This document shows positions 1 to 9,344 of a stretch of 64,000 nucleotides of DNA, piece after piece. Under the pieces are notes generated by a model. It saw only the letters and a list, made by a program, of their open reading frames with translations, had not been told where the DNA came from and ran no database searches. Source of the DNA: Candidatus Omnitrophota bacterium (lineage in GTDB: Bacteria > Omnitrophota > Gorgyraeia > Gygaellales > JAQTUX01); the NCBI GenBank assembly GCA_028707125.1, contig JAQTUX010000001.1, forward strand, positions 430,807-494,806, written 5' to 3'. Positions within the stretch are counted from its first letter, which is position 1; each line of letters starts with the position of its first letter. A program made the position numbers and the translations under genes.

Positions 1-1
1 G

Positions 2-934
2 GCGGCAACCATAGTCGCCGGAGGCATGGCGGAGAGGATGAAGTTTCCCGCCTATCTCATATACTCCTTTCTTATCTCCGCGTTTATTTATCCCATAGTC
101 GGCCATTGGATCTGGGGAGGCGGCTGGCTTTCAAAATTAGGTTTCAGCGATTTCGCCGGCTCAACCGTAGTGCACGCGGTAGGCGGGTTTGCCGCGCTCA
201 TAGGAACGCTTATGCTGGGCCCGAGAATAGGAAAATATAACCCGGACGGCACGGCAAACGCGATTGCCGGCCATTCCATACCGCTTGCGTCGCTGGGCGT
301 TTTTATCCTCTGGTTTGGCTGGTTCGGATTTAATCCCGGCTCAACCTTAAGCGTGGGGGACGGCAGCCTGATAGCCAGAGTGGCGATTAATACTAATTTA
401 GCCGCTGCGACAGGAGGCATCTGCGCTATGTTCACGGTCTGGCGGATGTTCGGGAAGCCCGACCTTTCCATGGCCATGAACGGAGCCCTGGCAGGCCTTG
501 TGGCCATCACCGCGCCTTGCGCGTTCGTTGAGCCCTGGGCCGCCATCGCGATAGGGGCTGTGGCGGGAGTTATTGTAGTTCTGGGTGTAGTGCTGCTGGA
601 TAAGGCCAGGATAGACGACCCTGTAGGCGCGGTCCCGGTCCATGCCCTTAACGGCATCTGGGGAACGTTGTCCATCGGCATCTTCGGACAGAAGGCGCTG
701 GGCCTTGCCAACAACGGCCTGCTTTACGGCGGCGGCTTGAGGCAGTTAGGTATTCAGGCCTTAGGCGCGGCTTCAGCCGTTGCGTTTGTGCTTTTGACCA
801 TGGGGTGCGTATTTAAACTTATAGATATGTTTGTGGGCCTGCGGGTTACACGCGAAGAGGAACTGAAGGGGCTGGACATAGGAGAGCACGGTATGGAGTC
901 ATATTCCGGATTCCAGATATTTACCACGCAATAA
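2..934 (+). CDS. amt: Ammonium transporter Amt, 5' end outside window
   Basis: Inner-membrane channel for ammonium/ammonia uptake. The reading frame is already open at base 2, and the residues before the first in-window ATG (base 26) look like Amt sequence (AATIVAGGMAERMKF), so the true start lies upstream. Both pore histidines of the Amt family can be recognised, in VVHAVGGFAA and in VPVHALNGIWG. About seven hydrophobic segments remain. The cytoplasmic tail EEELKGLDIGEHGMESY is the conserved C-terminal region that couples the trimer and contacts P-II. It is followed after 14 bases by a P-II gene, the classical amt-glnK pairing, so uptake is probably gated by that P-II. Family assignment is firm; only the N-terminus is missing. 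Confidence 0.96.
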   Translation, partial: AATIVAGGMAERMKFPAYLIYSFLISAFIYPIVGHWIWGGGWLSKLGFSDFAGSTVVHAVGGFAALIGTLMLGPRIGKYNPDGTANAIAGHSIPLASLGVFILWFGWFGFNPGSTLSVGDGSLIARVAINTNLAAATGGICAMFTVWRMFGKPDLSMAMNGALAGLVAITAPCAFVEPWAAIAIGAVAGVIVVLGVVLLDKARIDDPVGAVPVHALNGIWGTLSIGIFGQKALGLANNGLLYGGGLRQLGIQALGAASAVAFVLLTMGCVFKLIDMFVGLRVTREEELKGLDIGEHGMESYSGFQIFTTQ

Positions 935-948
935 TGGGGAGGTAAAAG

Positions 949-1290
949 ATGAAACTTGTGATCGCGATGATACAGCCGCATAAATTACCCGACGTAAAGA
1001 AGGCCTTATTTGATGCCGATGTCCATAAGATGACCGTTACCAACGCCCTGGGCTGCGGCCAGCAGAAGGGCTATACCGAGACATACAGAGGCGTTATACA
1101 CGAGGTAAACCTGCTTAAGAAGGTGCGGCTTGAGATAGCCGTAAATGAAGATTTTGTTGAGCCGACCGTTGACGCTATTATTAAAGGCGCGAGAAACGGC
1201 AAGATCGGCGATGGAAAGATATTTATACTGGACCTGCGGGAGTGCGTAAGGATAAGGACCGGGGAGCGCGGCCCAAAGGCCGTAGGTTAA
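949..1290 (+). CDS. glnK: P-II nitrogen regulatory protein without the uridylylation tyrosine
   Basis: Small trimeric signal protein (113 aa) that reads ATP/ADP and 2-oxoglutarate and controls targets such as Amt. It aligns without gaps to the enterobacterial GlnB pattern: [10 protein letters not shown] is the start of the T-loop, and [13 protein letters not shown] with RIRTGERG form the nucleotide-binding C-terminal part. Tyr46 is kept, but position 51, the tyrosine uridylylated by GlnD in enterobacteria, is His. Lys9 of the usual KPFKL stretch is Gln (MIQPHKL). It sits 14 bases after amt with a clear GGAGG site. From family knowledge it should still bind effectors but cannot be uridylylated at residue 51. 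Calling it glnK rather than glnB rests only on linkage to amt. Confidence 0.95.
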   Translation: MKLVIAMIQPHKLPDVKKALFDADVHKMTVTNALGCGQQKGYTETYRGVIHEVNLLKKVRLEIAVNEDFVEPTVDAIIKGARNGKIGDGKIFILDLRECVRIRTGERGPKAVG

Positions 1291-1403
1291 TTTATCTGAA
1301 AATATGGTTACCAAAACATAAGCATTCTTACTTATATATATGAAGGCTAAAATTTAGGCACATTGTAGTGTAGAATTAAGCAGTATAGCGGTAATGAACA
1401 TAG

Positions 1404-1447
1404 GCGTTCATAGCCGGCTGGACACAGCCGGGGATGAACGCTTTTTT
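1404..1447 (+). terminator. Terminator-like hairpin in the glnA leader
   Basis: Outer stem GCGTTCAT/ATGAACGC (1404-1411 with 1434-1441) and inner stem CCGGCTG/CAGCCGG (1414-1420 with 1425-1431) around a GACA loop, followed by six T. The form is that of an intrinsic terminator. It lies only 22 bases before the glnA start codon and just ahead of its ribosome site (AAAGGAG). It may simply end the amt-glnK transcript, or act as an attenuator in a glnA leader. The rest of the 178-base gap (1291-1403) is AT-rich; I found no convincing promoter in it. Confidence 0.75.
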
Positions 1448-1468
1448 GTTTGAGAAAGGAGAAATAAA

Positions 1469-2980
1469 ATGCCCAAGAAGAAGAATATCAGGGAAGTAGC
1501 TGAAGTGAAGACGCGCAACCCGCTTGTCAACGGCTCTTTTGATGAGAAGGCGGCCAGAGAGGTGTTGAAGCTGGTAAAGGACAAAAACATTCAGATAATT
1601 GACCTTAAGTTTAACGACCTGCCGGGCTTATGGCAGCATTTTTCCATACCTGCTTCAGAATTATTGGAAATGAGCGATATTACCCGTTCGATCTGGGTGG
1701 ACGGGATAGGTTTTGACGGTTCTTCCATCCGCGGCTTCCAGAAGATCCAGGAGTCGGATATGATACTTATACCTGACCCGGCTACGGCTATAGTGGACCC
1801 GGTTTGCGAAGTGCCGACCTTAAGCGTCATCTGCGATATCTATGACCCTTTGACCCGCAAGCCATATACGCGCGACCCGCGCTATATAGCCAAAAAGGCC
1901 GAGAAGTATATAAGGGATACGGGGATCGCCGACGCGGTTTATTTCGGCCCCGAAGCGGAGTTTTTTATCTTTAACGATGTGCGTTTTGACCAGACAGAGA
2001 ATTCGGGGTATTATTTTATCGATTCCAACGAAGGCGACTGGAATACCGGAAGGGCGGAGAACCCGAACCTGGGCTATAAGATACGCTTTAAAGAGGGCTA
2101 TTTCCCTGTCCCGCCGCATGATTCCCTGCAGGACCTGAGAAGCAGGATCATCTTGAAGATGAAGGAGGCCGGGATCAACGCGGAGGTGCACCACCACGAG
2201 GTCGCGACCGCCGGCCAGTGCGAGATAGACATGAAGTTTGACAAGCTCACCAAGATGGGCGACAGCCTCCTGCTTTACAAATACATCATCAAAAACATGG
2301 TCAAAAAAGAGGGCATGGTGGCGACCTTTATGCCCAAGCCGTTATTCGCGGATAACGGTTCAGGCATGCACTGCCATCAGAGTTTATGGAAGAACGGCGT
2401 TAACCTTTTTTATGACAAAAATGGTTACGCGCTTTTGTCCCAGACGGCCAAATATTACATCGGCGGACTGTTAAAGCACGCCAACAGTTTAATGGCCTTC
2501 TGCGCGCCCACGACAAATTCCTATAAACGGCTTGTCCCCGGATATGAGGCGCCGGTGAACCTGGTTTATTCGGCGCGCAACCGCTCGGCCGCGGTGAGGA
2601 TACCGATGTATTCAGACAACCCCAGGTCCAAGAGGATAGAGTTCCGGCCGCCCGACCCCTCCTGCAACGGCTACCTCGCGTTTTCAGCGATGCTCATGGC
2701 CGGCCTGGACGGCATACAGCATAAGATAGACCCGGGCCAGCCGATGGATGTTGACCTTTTTGAATTAGGCGAAGAAGAGATGAGCAGGATCGCCACAGTC
2801 CCTTCATCGCTTCGCCGCGCGATAGATGCCCTGGAGGCGGACCACGAATATCTCTTAAAAGGCGGGGTCTTCACCAAAGACGTAATCGATGTCTGGCTTG
2901 AATTCAAGCGCAAAAGAGAGATAGACCCGGTAAGGATGCGGCCGCATCCGTATGAGTTTTATCTGTACTTTGATATTTAA
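1469..2980 (+). CDS. glnA: Glutamine synthetase type I with Phe at the adenylylation position
   Basis: Makes glutamine from glutamate, ammonia and ATP in the cytoplasm. The 503-aa protein has a roughly 35-residue N-terminal extension, then the GS beta-grasp domain (GFDGSSIRGF) and the catalytic domain with VYFGPEAEFF, the EVHHHEVATAGQCEID metal ligands, the NGSGMHCHQS ATP loop, NSYKRLVPGYEAP and RSAAVRIP. The C-terminal part matches the GSI-beta pattern, where enterobacterial enzymes have NLYDLPPEE with the adenylylated Tyr. Here the line is DLFELGEEE, with Phe431 (codon 2759-2761) in place of that Tyr. Control by GlnE at this site is therefore not possible. A strong ribosome site AAAGGAG precedes the start, and a terminator closes the gene. 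It partners gltB/gltD downstream. Confidence 0.96.
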   Translation: MPKKKNIREVAEVKTRNPLVNGSFDEKAAREVLKLVKDKNIQIIDLKFNDLPGLWQHFSIPASELLEMSDITRSIWVDGIGFDGSSIRGFQKIQESDMILIPDPATAIVDPVCEVPTLSVICDIYDPLTRKPYTRDPRYIAKKAEKYIRDTGIADAVYFGPEAEFFIFNDVRFDQTENSGYYFIDSNEGDWNTGRAENPNLGYKIRFKEGYFPVPPHDSLQDLRSRIILKMKEAGINAEVHHHEVATAGQCEIDMKFDKLTKMGDSLLLYKYIIKNMVKKEGMVATFMPKPLFADNGSGMHCHQSLWKNGVNLFYDKNGYALLSQTAKYYIGGLLKHANSLMAFCAPTTNSYKRLVPGYEAPVNLVYSARNRSAAVRIPMYSDNPRSKRIEFRPPDPSCNGYLAFSAMLMAGLDGIQHKIDPGQPMDVDLFELGEEEMSRIATVPSSLRRAIDALEADHEYLLKGGVFTKDVIDVWLEFKRKREIDPVRMRPHPYEFYLYFDI

Positions 2981-2982
2981 GT

Positions 2983-3018
2983 AAACAGCGGGTAGAGAGC
3001 GCCTGCCCGCTGTTTTTT
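2983..3018 (+). terminator. Intrinsic terminator after glnA
   Basis: Perfect 10-bp stem AAACAGCGGG (2983-2992) with CCCGCTGTTT (3006-3015) followed by a T run. It begins two bases after the glnA stop. Confidence 0.88.
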
Positions 3019-3049
3019 AAGCCGGGCGTGATTAAATTTTAGGCAGAAT

Positions 3050-3283
3050 ATGGATGGTTTAGACAAGAAGATCATTGAACTGGACGGCTCTCTCTATAAA
3101 GAGAAACAAGGCATTGTATACAAATATGTTCTAGAGGCGATTGAGAAGCCGTTGATCGAACACGCTCTGGAACGCACGTATGGCAATCAGCTAAAGGCAG
3201 CCAAGATCCTGGGGATCAATCGTAATACTATGCGTACCAAGATCAGGAAATTAGGGATCGACCCGAATAAATGGAAGATATAG
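3050..3283 (+). CDS. Fis/NtrC-type helix-turn-helix protein, stand-alone
   Basis: A 77-aa protein. Residues about 33-75 form the Fis-family HTH_8 domain found at the C-terminus of NtrC-type activators (GNQLKAAKILGINRNTMRTK is the recognition region). The N-terminal 30 residues are acidic/basic and could be the Fis dimerisation helices; there is no receiver and no AAA+ domain. It lies between glnA and gltB and its stop is followed at once by gltB, so it is likely co-transcribed with the glutamate synthase genes and may bend or occupy promoters of this nitrogen cluster. That role is inferred from position. Start codon by size and frame; the upstream ribosome site is weak. Confidence 0.85.
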   Translation: MDGLDKKIIELDGSLYKEKQGIVYKYVLEAIEKPLIEHALERTYGNQLKAAKILGINRNTMRTKIRKLGIDPNKWKI

Positions 3284-3285
3284 CC

Positions 3286-6200
3286 ATGAGATATGATTAT
3301 TTGCCTCAAAAACAAGGCCTTTATGACCCGGCCTTTGAGCATGATTCCTGCGGGGTGGGCTTTGTCTGCGATGTCAAAGGCAGGCGCTCCAGGGCCATTG
3401 TTAAGCAGGCGCTTGAGGTGCTCAGGCGCCTGTCCCACAGAGGGGCGGTTGGCTCAGACCCTAAAACCGGGGACGGCGCGGGCATACTTATTCAGACACC
3501 CCATGAATTTCTTAAGAAGGCCTGTGATAACGCCGGGATCGATCTTCCCCGATACGGAGATTACGCGGCGGGCCTGGTATTTTTACCTGCCGACAGTAAA
3601 GAGAGGGATCTCTGCAAGGATACATTTTCAAAGATCGCCGGGGAAGAGGGGCAGTCTATTTTGGGCTGGCGCGGGGTTCCGGTTGACGATTCCGATATAG
3701 GCAAAGGCGCGCGGCAGGCCCAGCCGATAATTGAACAGGTTTTTATAGAGAGAAATAAAAACATAAAAGAGCAGTTGGCTTTCGAAAGGAACCTCTATGT
3801 TATAAGAAAAAGAATAGAGAATGCCGTGAGAGGATCAGGTCTGAAGCAGAAAAGCTTCTTCTATGTTACCAATCTCTCCAGCAGGACCCTGTCTTATAAA
3901 GGGCTCCTTATGCCCCAGCAGCTGGACAGTTTTTTCCCCGACTTAAAGGATGATTCTTTAAGCAGCGGTATTGCCGTGGTCCATTCCCGTTACAGCACGA
4001 ATACATTCCCTACCTGGGACCTGGCGCAGCCGTTCCGTTTCCTGGCGCACAACGGAGAGATAAACACCTTAAGGGGTAATTTCAATTGGATGAAGGCGCG
4101 GGAAGGCCTGCTTAAAAGCGGTTTATTCGGCAAGGATATAGAGAAAATCAAGCCCGTCCTTATTTCTGGACAGAGCGATTCCGCCACTATTGACAATGCC
4201 TTTGAATTGCTTGTGCTGGCAGGCAGGCCCCTCGCGCAGGCGATGATGATGCTCATACCGGCTGCCTGGGAGAACAACCCTTTGCTTGATGATAAACTAA
4301 AGGACTTTTATAAGTATCACGCCTGTATTATGGAGCCCTGGGACGGCCCCGCGGCGATCGCCTTTAGCGACGGGTTAAGGGTGGGCGCGGTGCTGGACAG
4401 GAACGGACTCAGGCCTGCCAGATACATCATCACCAGGCATGACAGCGTAGTGATGGCATCAGAGGCAGGGGTCCTGGATATCAAGCCGCAAGACATCCTG
4501 GTTTCAGGGCGGCTGGAGCCGGGCAAGATGTTATACATAGATACCCTGGAGGGCCGCATAGTCAGTGACGATGAGCTGAAACGATCCATCGCCGTAAAAA
4601 GGCCTTTTGGCGCGTGGCTTAAAGATAACATAGTTGAGCTCAGGCAGGAGCCGCGAGCGAAGCGGGATAAGCGGGAAAAAGAAGGCACGCTTACCTTGAT
4701 GAAGGCATTCGCGTATACCCGGGAAGACCTGAAGGTTATTATCAAGCCAATGGCGGAAAAGGGGGATGAGCCGACCGGCTCCATGGGTAACGACACGCCT
4801 TTGGCAGTGTTGTCAAAAAGGCCGCAGCCGCTTTACAACTATTTCAAGCAGCTTTTCGCGCAGGTCACTAATCCGGCGATAGACCCTATACGGGAGAAAT
4901 GCGTAATGAGTTTAGAGGGCCTTATCGGGCCTCAGGGGAATCTATTGGATGAGACGCCCGCGCATTGCCGTAAGCTCAAAGTAGATGAACCGATACTGAC
5001 CAACGAGGAACTGGAAAAGATAAGGCATATAAAAAATAACGGCTTTAAGACAAAGACAATATCGCTGCTATTTAAGACGGATAAGAAGGGGGATTTCTTG
5101 AAGACGCTGGACAGGGTCTGTAAGGACGCCTCCTCCGCCATAAAGGAAGGATATTCGTTTATTATCTTAAGCGACAGGGGGGTAAGTAAAGACAGGGCCG
5201 CCCTGCCCGCCTTACTGGCTATGGGGGCGGTGCATCATTATCTGGTGCGCGAAGAGATGCGCGCGCAGATAGGCATTATCGTGGAGAGCGGTTCTGCCAG
5301 GGAGGTGCATCATTTTGCCCTGCTGTTCGGCTACGGAGCCGACTGCGTTAATCCCTATCTTGCCTACGATGCCGTTAAATATATTATAGCGGAAGGCGAA
5401 TTGGATTCAGATCATGTATCAGCCATAGGTAATTACAGAAAGGCGGCGCATAAGGGGATACTTAAGATCCTTTCCAAAATGGGCATATCCACTTTGCAGA
5501 GTTACAGGGGCGCCCAGATATTTGAGGTCCTCGGGTTGAACGACGAGGTAGTGGACAGGTGTTTTTGCGGCACCGCCTCCCGTATCGGCGGCGCGGGTTT
5601 TGACGTTATCGAGAAAGAGGCCCTGATGGCGCATGAGGACGCCTTTTCAAATAAGCCCATAGAGGCGCCTTTTTTGTCCAGCGGAGGGCTCTACCAATGG
5701 AAGAGAGACGGGGAGTTTCACCTCTGGAATCCCGACAGCATCGCCGCCTTACAGGACGCGTCCCGCAAAGGCGACTACGGTAAATACAAGGAATTCGCGC
5801 GGCTTATTAATGACCAGTCCGCTGATCCCGCTACTCTGAGAGGCCTGCTCAAATTCAAGAAGCAGAAGCCCGTTCCTGTTGATGAGGTTGAGCCGCTTGA
5901 GTCAATAGTCAAACGCTTTGCTACCGGCGCCATGAGCTTTGGCTCTATATCAAGGGCCGCCCACGAGACGCTGGCAATAGCGATGAACGGGCTGGGCGCT
6001 AAATCAAATACCGGCGAAGGCGGGGAAGACCCCGCCAGATTCTTGCCGCTGCCAAACGGCGGCTCCAGAAGGAGCGCGATAAAACAGGTCGCCTCAGGCC
6101 GCTTCGGCGTCACTACGAATTACCTTGTAAACGCGGATGAGCTTCAGATAAAGATAGCGCAGGGGGCAAAACCCGGAGAAGGAGGGCAGCTGCCCGGGCA

Positions 6201-7815
6201 TAAGGTCAGCGTGTCCATCGCGAAGACAAGATACACCACTCCGGGAGTGACATTGATCTCGCCGCCGCCGCACCACGATATCTATTCTATTGAAGACCTG
6301 GCGCAGTTGATATTTGATCTGAAAAACGCGAATCCCCGGGCCAGGATAAGCGTCAAACTTGTGTCCGAGGCGGGGGTGGGCACTGTTGCCGCGGGCGTTG
6401 CCAAGGGCCATGCCGATATGATCTTGATCTCAGGCGGCGACGGAGGCACGGGGGCCTCCCCCATAAGTTCCATCAGGCACGCGGGCCTTCCCTGGGAGCT
6501 GGGATTGTCGGAGGCGCATCAGACCCTCATTTTGAACGGCCTGCGCTCAAGGGTGCGGCTTCAGGCCGACGGCCAGATGCGCACGGGAAAGGACGCGGCA
6601 GTCGCGGCATTATTAGGAGCGGAGGAATTCGGATTCTGCACTTCGGCATTGATCGTGCTGGGCTGCGTAATGCTGCGGCATTGCCACCTTAACAATTGTT
6701 CGGTGGGGGTGGCTACCCAGGATGAGGTGTTGGAGAAAAGATTCAGCGGCAGGCCGGAATATATAGTCAACTACTTCCGTTTTGTCGCGCAGGAATTAAG
6801 AGAGATCATGGCGCAGTTGGGGCTCAGGCGCGTCGACGATATGATAGGCAGGAGCGATCTATTGCAGGTGGACGCGGGCATTATCCCCTGGAAGGCAAAG
6901 CAGATAGATTACGCGAAAATTCTTTACAGGCCGAATGTCTCTGAAAGCGCAGGCATGTATTGCGAGGTTAAGCAAGACCATAAAATAGATAAGGTGTTAG
7001 ACAGGGAGTTGATCAAGCTGGCAGGGCCCGCGTTAGAGCATCGCCAGCCGGTTAAGCAAGAGCTGGCGATCAGCAATGTCAACCGCGCGACAGGGGCTAT
7101 GCTGAGCGGAGAGGTCTGCAGGGCCTTCGGAGAACAAGGCCTGCCCGGGGATACCATCCATTTTAAATTCAGAGGGGTCGCCGGCCAGAGCTTCGGCGCC
7201 TGGCTCGCGGAGGGCCTGACCTTTGAGCTGGAAGGCATGGCCAACGATTATGTGGGGAAGGGTATATCCGGAGGCAGGATAATCATTTATCCTGATAGAA
7301 ACAGCAATTACGATCCGCGCGATAGTATCGTTATGGGCAATACGACCTTCTATGGAGCGATAAAAGGCGAGGCGTATATCAAAGGGGCCGCGGGCGAAAG
7401 GTTTTGCATAAGAAACTCCGGCCTTTACGCCGTGGTTGAAGGAGTGGGCGACCATGGCTGCGAATATATGACAGGGGGCAGGGTTGTGATCTTAGGCGGG
7501 ACAGGCAGGAACTTTGCCGCGGGAATGAGCGGCGGCATCGCCTACGTCTATGACGAAGAGGGCGCGTTCAGAAACAAGTGCAATATGAATATGGTAGAAT
7601 TGGAAAGGACAGGCGATGGGGATAAGGAAACGCTCTACAACCTGATCCACAATCATTACAAATATACGCAGAGCAGGGCCGCCAGGGCGATACTTGATGA
7701 TTTTGAGGCAAGCTTAGGCAGGTTCGTTAAAGTCATGCCTATTGAGTACAAGCGGATATTGGAAGGCGCGAAGGTCGAAGAGAAGCTGGGCTTAGCGGAG
7801 GCATCGGATGGGTGA
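3286..7815 (+). CDS. gltB: Glutamate synthase large subunit
   Basis: Large subunit of NADPH-type glutamate synthase (about 1509 aa): takes the amide from glutamine and transfers it to 2-oxoglutarate. The N-terminal class II amidotransferase begins at Cys22 (HDSCGVGF), which should be exposed by removal of a short propeptide. Then follow the central domain, the FMN-binding synthase domain and the C-terminal GXGXG beta-helix (GVGDHGCEYMTGGRVVILG). The 3Fe-4S ligands are visible as CVMLRHCHLNNC near residue 1127. I prefer the ATG at 3286, which directly follows the Fis-like stop and has GGAAG about 8 bases upstream, over the in-frame ATG at 3271 that overlaps that gene. It overlaps gltD by 8 bases, showing translational coupling. 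Confidence 0.96.
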   Translation: MRYDYLPQKQGLYDPAFEHDSCGVGFVCDVKGRRSRAIVKQALEVLRRLSHRGAVGSDPKTGDGAGILIQTPHEFLKKACDNAGIDLPRYGDYAAGLVFLPADSKERDLCKDTFSKIAGEEGQSILGWRGVPVDDSDIGKGARQAQPIIEQVFIERNKNIKEQLAFERNLYVIRKRIENAVRGSGLKQKSFFYVTNLSSRTLSYKGLLMPQQLDSFFPDLKDDSLSSGIAVVHSRYSTNTFPTWDLAQPFRFLAHNGEINTLRGNFNWMKAREGLLKSGLFGKDIEKIKPVLISGQSDSATIDNAFELLVLAGRPLAQAMMMLIPAAWENNPLLDDKLKDFYKYHACIMEPWDGPAAIAFSDGLRVGAVLDRNGLRPARYIITRHDSVVMASEAGVLDIKPQDILVSGRLEPGKMLYIDTLEGRIVSDDELKRSIAVKRPFGAWLKDNIVELRQEPRAKRDKREKEGTLTLMKAFAYTREDLKVIIKPMAEKGDEPTGSMGNDTPLAVLSKRPQPLYNYFKQLFAQVTNPAIDPIREKCVMSLEGLIGPQGNLLDETPAHCRKLKVDEPILTNEELEKIRHIKNNGFKTKTISLLFKTDKKGDFLKTLDRVCKDASSAIKEGYSFIILSDRGVSKDRAALPALLAMGAVHHYLVREEMRAQIGIIVESGSAREVHHFALLFGYGADCVNPYLAYDAVKYIIAEGELDSDHVSAIGNYRKAAHKGILKILSKMGISTLQSYRGAQIFEVLGLNDEVVDRCFCGTASRIGGAGFDVIEKEALMAHEDAFSNKPIEAPFLSSGGLYQWKRDGEFHLWNPDSIAALQDASRKGDYGKYKEFARLINDQSADPATLRGLLKFKKQKPVPVDEVEPLESIVKRFATGAMSFGSISRAAHETLAIAMNGLGAKSNTGEGGEDPARFLPLPNGGSRRSAIKQVASGRFGVTTNYLVNADELQIKIAQGAKPGEGGQLPGHKVSVSIAKTRYTTPGVTLISPPPHHDIYSIEDLAQLIFDLKNANPRARISVKLVSEAGVGTVAAGVAKGHADMILISGGDGGTGASPISSIRHAGLPWELGLSEAHQTLILNGLRSRVRLQADGQMRTGKDAAVAALLGAEEFGFCTSALIVLGCVMLRHCHLNNCSVGVATQDEVLEKRFSGRPEYIVNYFRFVAQELREIMAQLGLRRVDDMIGRSDLLQVDAGIIPWKAKQIDYAKILYRPNVSESAGMYCEVKQDHKIDKVLDRELIKLAGPALEHRQPVKQELAISNVNRATGAMLSGEVCRAFGEQGLPGDTIHFKFRGVAGQSFGAWLAEGLTFELEGMANDYVGKGISGGRIIIYPDRNSNYDPRDSIVMGNTTFYGAIKGEAYIKGAAGERFCIRNSGLYAVVEGVGDHGCEYMTGGRVVILGGTGRNFAAGMSGGIAYVYDEEGAFRNKCNMNMVELERTGDGDKETLYNLIHNHYKYTQSRAARAILDDFEASLGRFVKVMPIEYKRILEGAKVEEKLGLAEASDG

Positions 7816-9235
7816 TCCCAAAGGTTTTCTGAAATTAAAGCGGGAGGCAGGGCAATACAGGCCGGTCTGTGAGCGCGCGGCTGATTTTAAAGACGTCACC
7901 CTGCTTCGTCCCGACGACAGATCGCAGCAGCAGGCCTCGCGCTGTATGGACTGCGGCACGCCTTTCTGCCACTGGGGCTGCCCCGTAGGCAACTACATCC
8001 CGGAATGGAACGACCACATGTTCCACGGCCGCTGGGATAAGGCGTTTCAACTCCTTGACGCGACAAACGGCCTTCCCGAGATCACCGGACGGCTCTGCCC
8101 TGCCCCATGCGAGTATGCCTGTGTCTTAGGCATTAACGACGAGGCCGTGACCATAAGGGAGAATGAGCTGGCGATCATTGAATACGCCTTTAATAACGGT
8201 TTGATCAAGCCCAGGCCGCCGAAAAAACGCAGCGGCAGCGTGGCTGCCGTAGTCGGCTCAGGCCCTGCCGGCTTAAGCTGCGCCGCAGAACTTAACAGAC
8301 GCGGGCATAAGGTGACGGTATTTGAGAAGGACGATAAGATCGGCGGCATTATGCGCTACGGCATCCCCGACTTCAAGCTGGAAAAGTGGGTGCTTGACCG
8401 CCGCGTCGCTTTATTAAAAAGAGAAGGCATAGAATTTGTAACCGGCGTGGATGTCGGCGTGGATTATCCCGTAAAGAAATTAAGACAGGGCTTTGACGCG
8501 GTCTGCCTCTGCGGCGGCTCACGCGTCCCGCGCGATCTGAAGATAGAAGGCAGGGCCCTGAAAGGCATTCATTTTGCCATGGATTACCTTATCCAGTCAA
8601 ACAGGCGTAATGCCGGGGAAATTATCAGTAAAGAATTGCTTATAGACGCCAGGGATAAAAAGGTCGTGATCATCGGCGGCGGCGATACCGGCAGCGACTG
8701 CGTAGGCACCGCCCACAGGCAGGGGGCGAAATGCGTTGTCCAGATAGAGCTTTTGTCTCAGCCGCCCGAATGCAGGGGCGCTGACTTCCCCTGGCCGCGC
8801 TATCCGATGATCCTCAAGACATCCTCCAGCCATGAAGAAGGCGGAGAGCGCCGGTGGTCCGTATTGACGAAAAGATTCATCGGAGAACAGGGCAGGGTTA
8901 AAAAGATACAGTGCCTGCGCGTTGAATTCGCGAAGGGCCCTGAAGCGGCCTGTCCTGTTATGAAGGAGGTCCCAGGTTCAGAGTTTGAGATAGAAGCAGA
9001 CCTTGTGATGCTTGCCGTCGGCTTTGCGCATCCTCAACACGCGGGATTGCTCGCGGATCTAAAGATAGATGCCGATCCCAGAGGCAACGTTAAGGCAGGC
9101 GGAGATTTCATGACCAATATAAATGGCGTCTTTACTGCCGGCGATATGCGCAGGGGCCAGTCCCTTATCGTCTGGGCGATCGCCGAAGGCAGGGCCTGCG
9201 CTTATAGCATTGATAGATTCTTGCGTAACGTGTAA
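7808..9235 (+). CDS. gltD: Glutamate synthase small subunit
   Basis: Electron-input subunit (475 aa) of glutamate synthase: takes electrons from NADPH through FAD and two 4Fe-4S clusters to GltB. N-terminal ferredoxin-like region has [15 protein letters not shown] and [10 protein letters not shown] cysteine motifs. An FAD Rossmann motif ([13 protein letters not shown]) sits near residue 150 and an NADPH motif (GGGDTGSDC) near residue 290. Length is normal for the family. It starts inside the gltB stop region (ATGGGTGA), so the two are translated in coupled fashion to give equal amounts. Confidence 0.96.
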   Translation: MGDPKGFLKLKREAGQYRPVCERAADFKDVTLLRPDDRSQQQASRCMDCGTPFCHWGCPVGNYIPEWNDHMFHGRWDKAFQLLDATNGLPEITGRLCPAPCEYACVLGINDEAVTIRENELAIIEYAFNNGLIKPRPPKKRSGSVAAVVGSGPAGLSCAAELNRRGHKVTVFEKDDKIGGIMRYGIPDFKLEKWVLDRRVALLKREGIEFVTGVDVGVDYPVKKLRQGFDAVCLCGGSRVPRDLKIEGRALKGIHFAMDYLIQSNRRNAGEIISKELLIDARDKKVVIIGGGDTGSDCVGTAHRQGAKCVVQIELLSQPPECRGADFPWPRYPMILKTSSSHEEGGERRWSVLTKRFIGEQGRVKKIQCLRVEFAKGPEAACPVMKEVPGSEFEIEADLVMLAVGFAHPQHAGLLADLKIDADPRGNVKAGGDFMTNINGVFTAGDMRRGQSLIVWAIAEGRACAYSIDRFLRNV

Positions 9236-9253
9236 TGTGGATCCATATTATTC

Positions 9254-9282
9254 TTGACTGTTCGGCAAAAATATCGGATAAT
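9254..9282 (+). promoter_or_regulatory. Sigma70-type promoter for pyrG
   Basis: TTGACT (9254-9259), a 17-base spacer and GATAAT (9277-9282). The expected transcript start is near 9289, giving a leader of roughly 55 bases that holds the hairpin at 9301-9334. Confidence 0.65.
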
Positions 9283-9300
9283 AATACCCGTAAGGACAAA

Positions 9301-9334
9301 GGCGTCTTTCTATAAAAGGAAAGGCGCCATTTTC
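9301..9334 (+). terminator. Terminator-like hairpin in the pyrG leader
   Basis: GGCGTCTTTC (9301-9310) pairs with GAAAGGCGCC (9319-9328) with one G-T wobble, followed by a T-rich run. It lies between the promoter and the start codon of pyrG, so it is placed as an attenuator. CTP-controlled attenuation of pyrG is known in Bacillus. Whether that mechanism operates here is not shown by the sequence. Confidence 0.6.
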
Positions 9335-9344
9335 ATTTTAGAAT

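Noticed and set aside
1340-1380. Sigma54 promoter before glnA (AGGCACATTGTAGTG)
   Set aside because: The GGCAC part is there, but the -12 element has TG instead of GC at the required distance.
1404-1447. Glutamine riboswitch (glnA RNA) before glnA
   Set aside because: The CGTTCAT...GAACGC closing stem resembles that class, but the conserved E-loop stretch (GGAAGTAGG type) and third stem are missing. The element is a plain hairpin followed by T, so I call it terminator-like.
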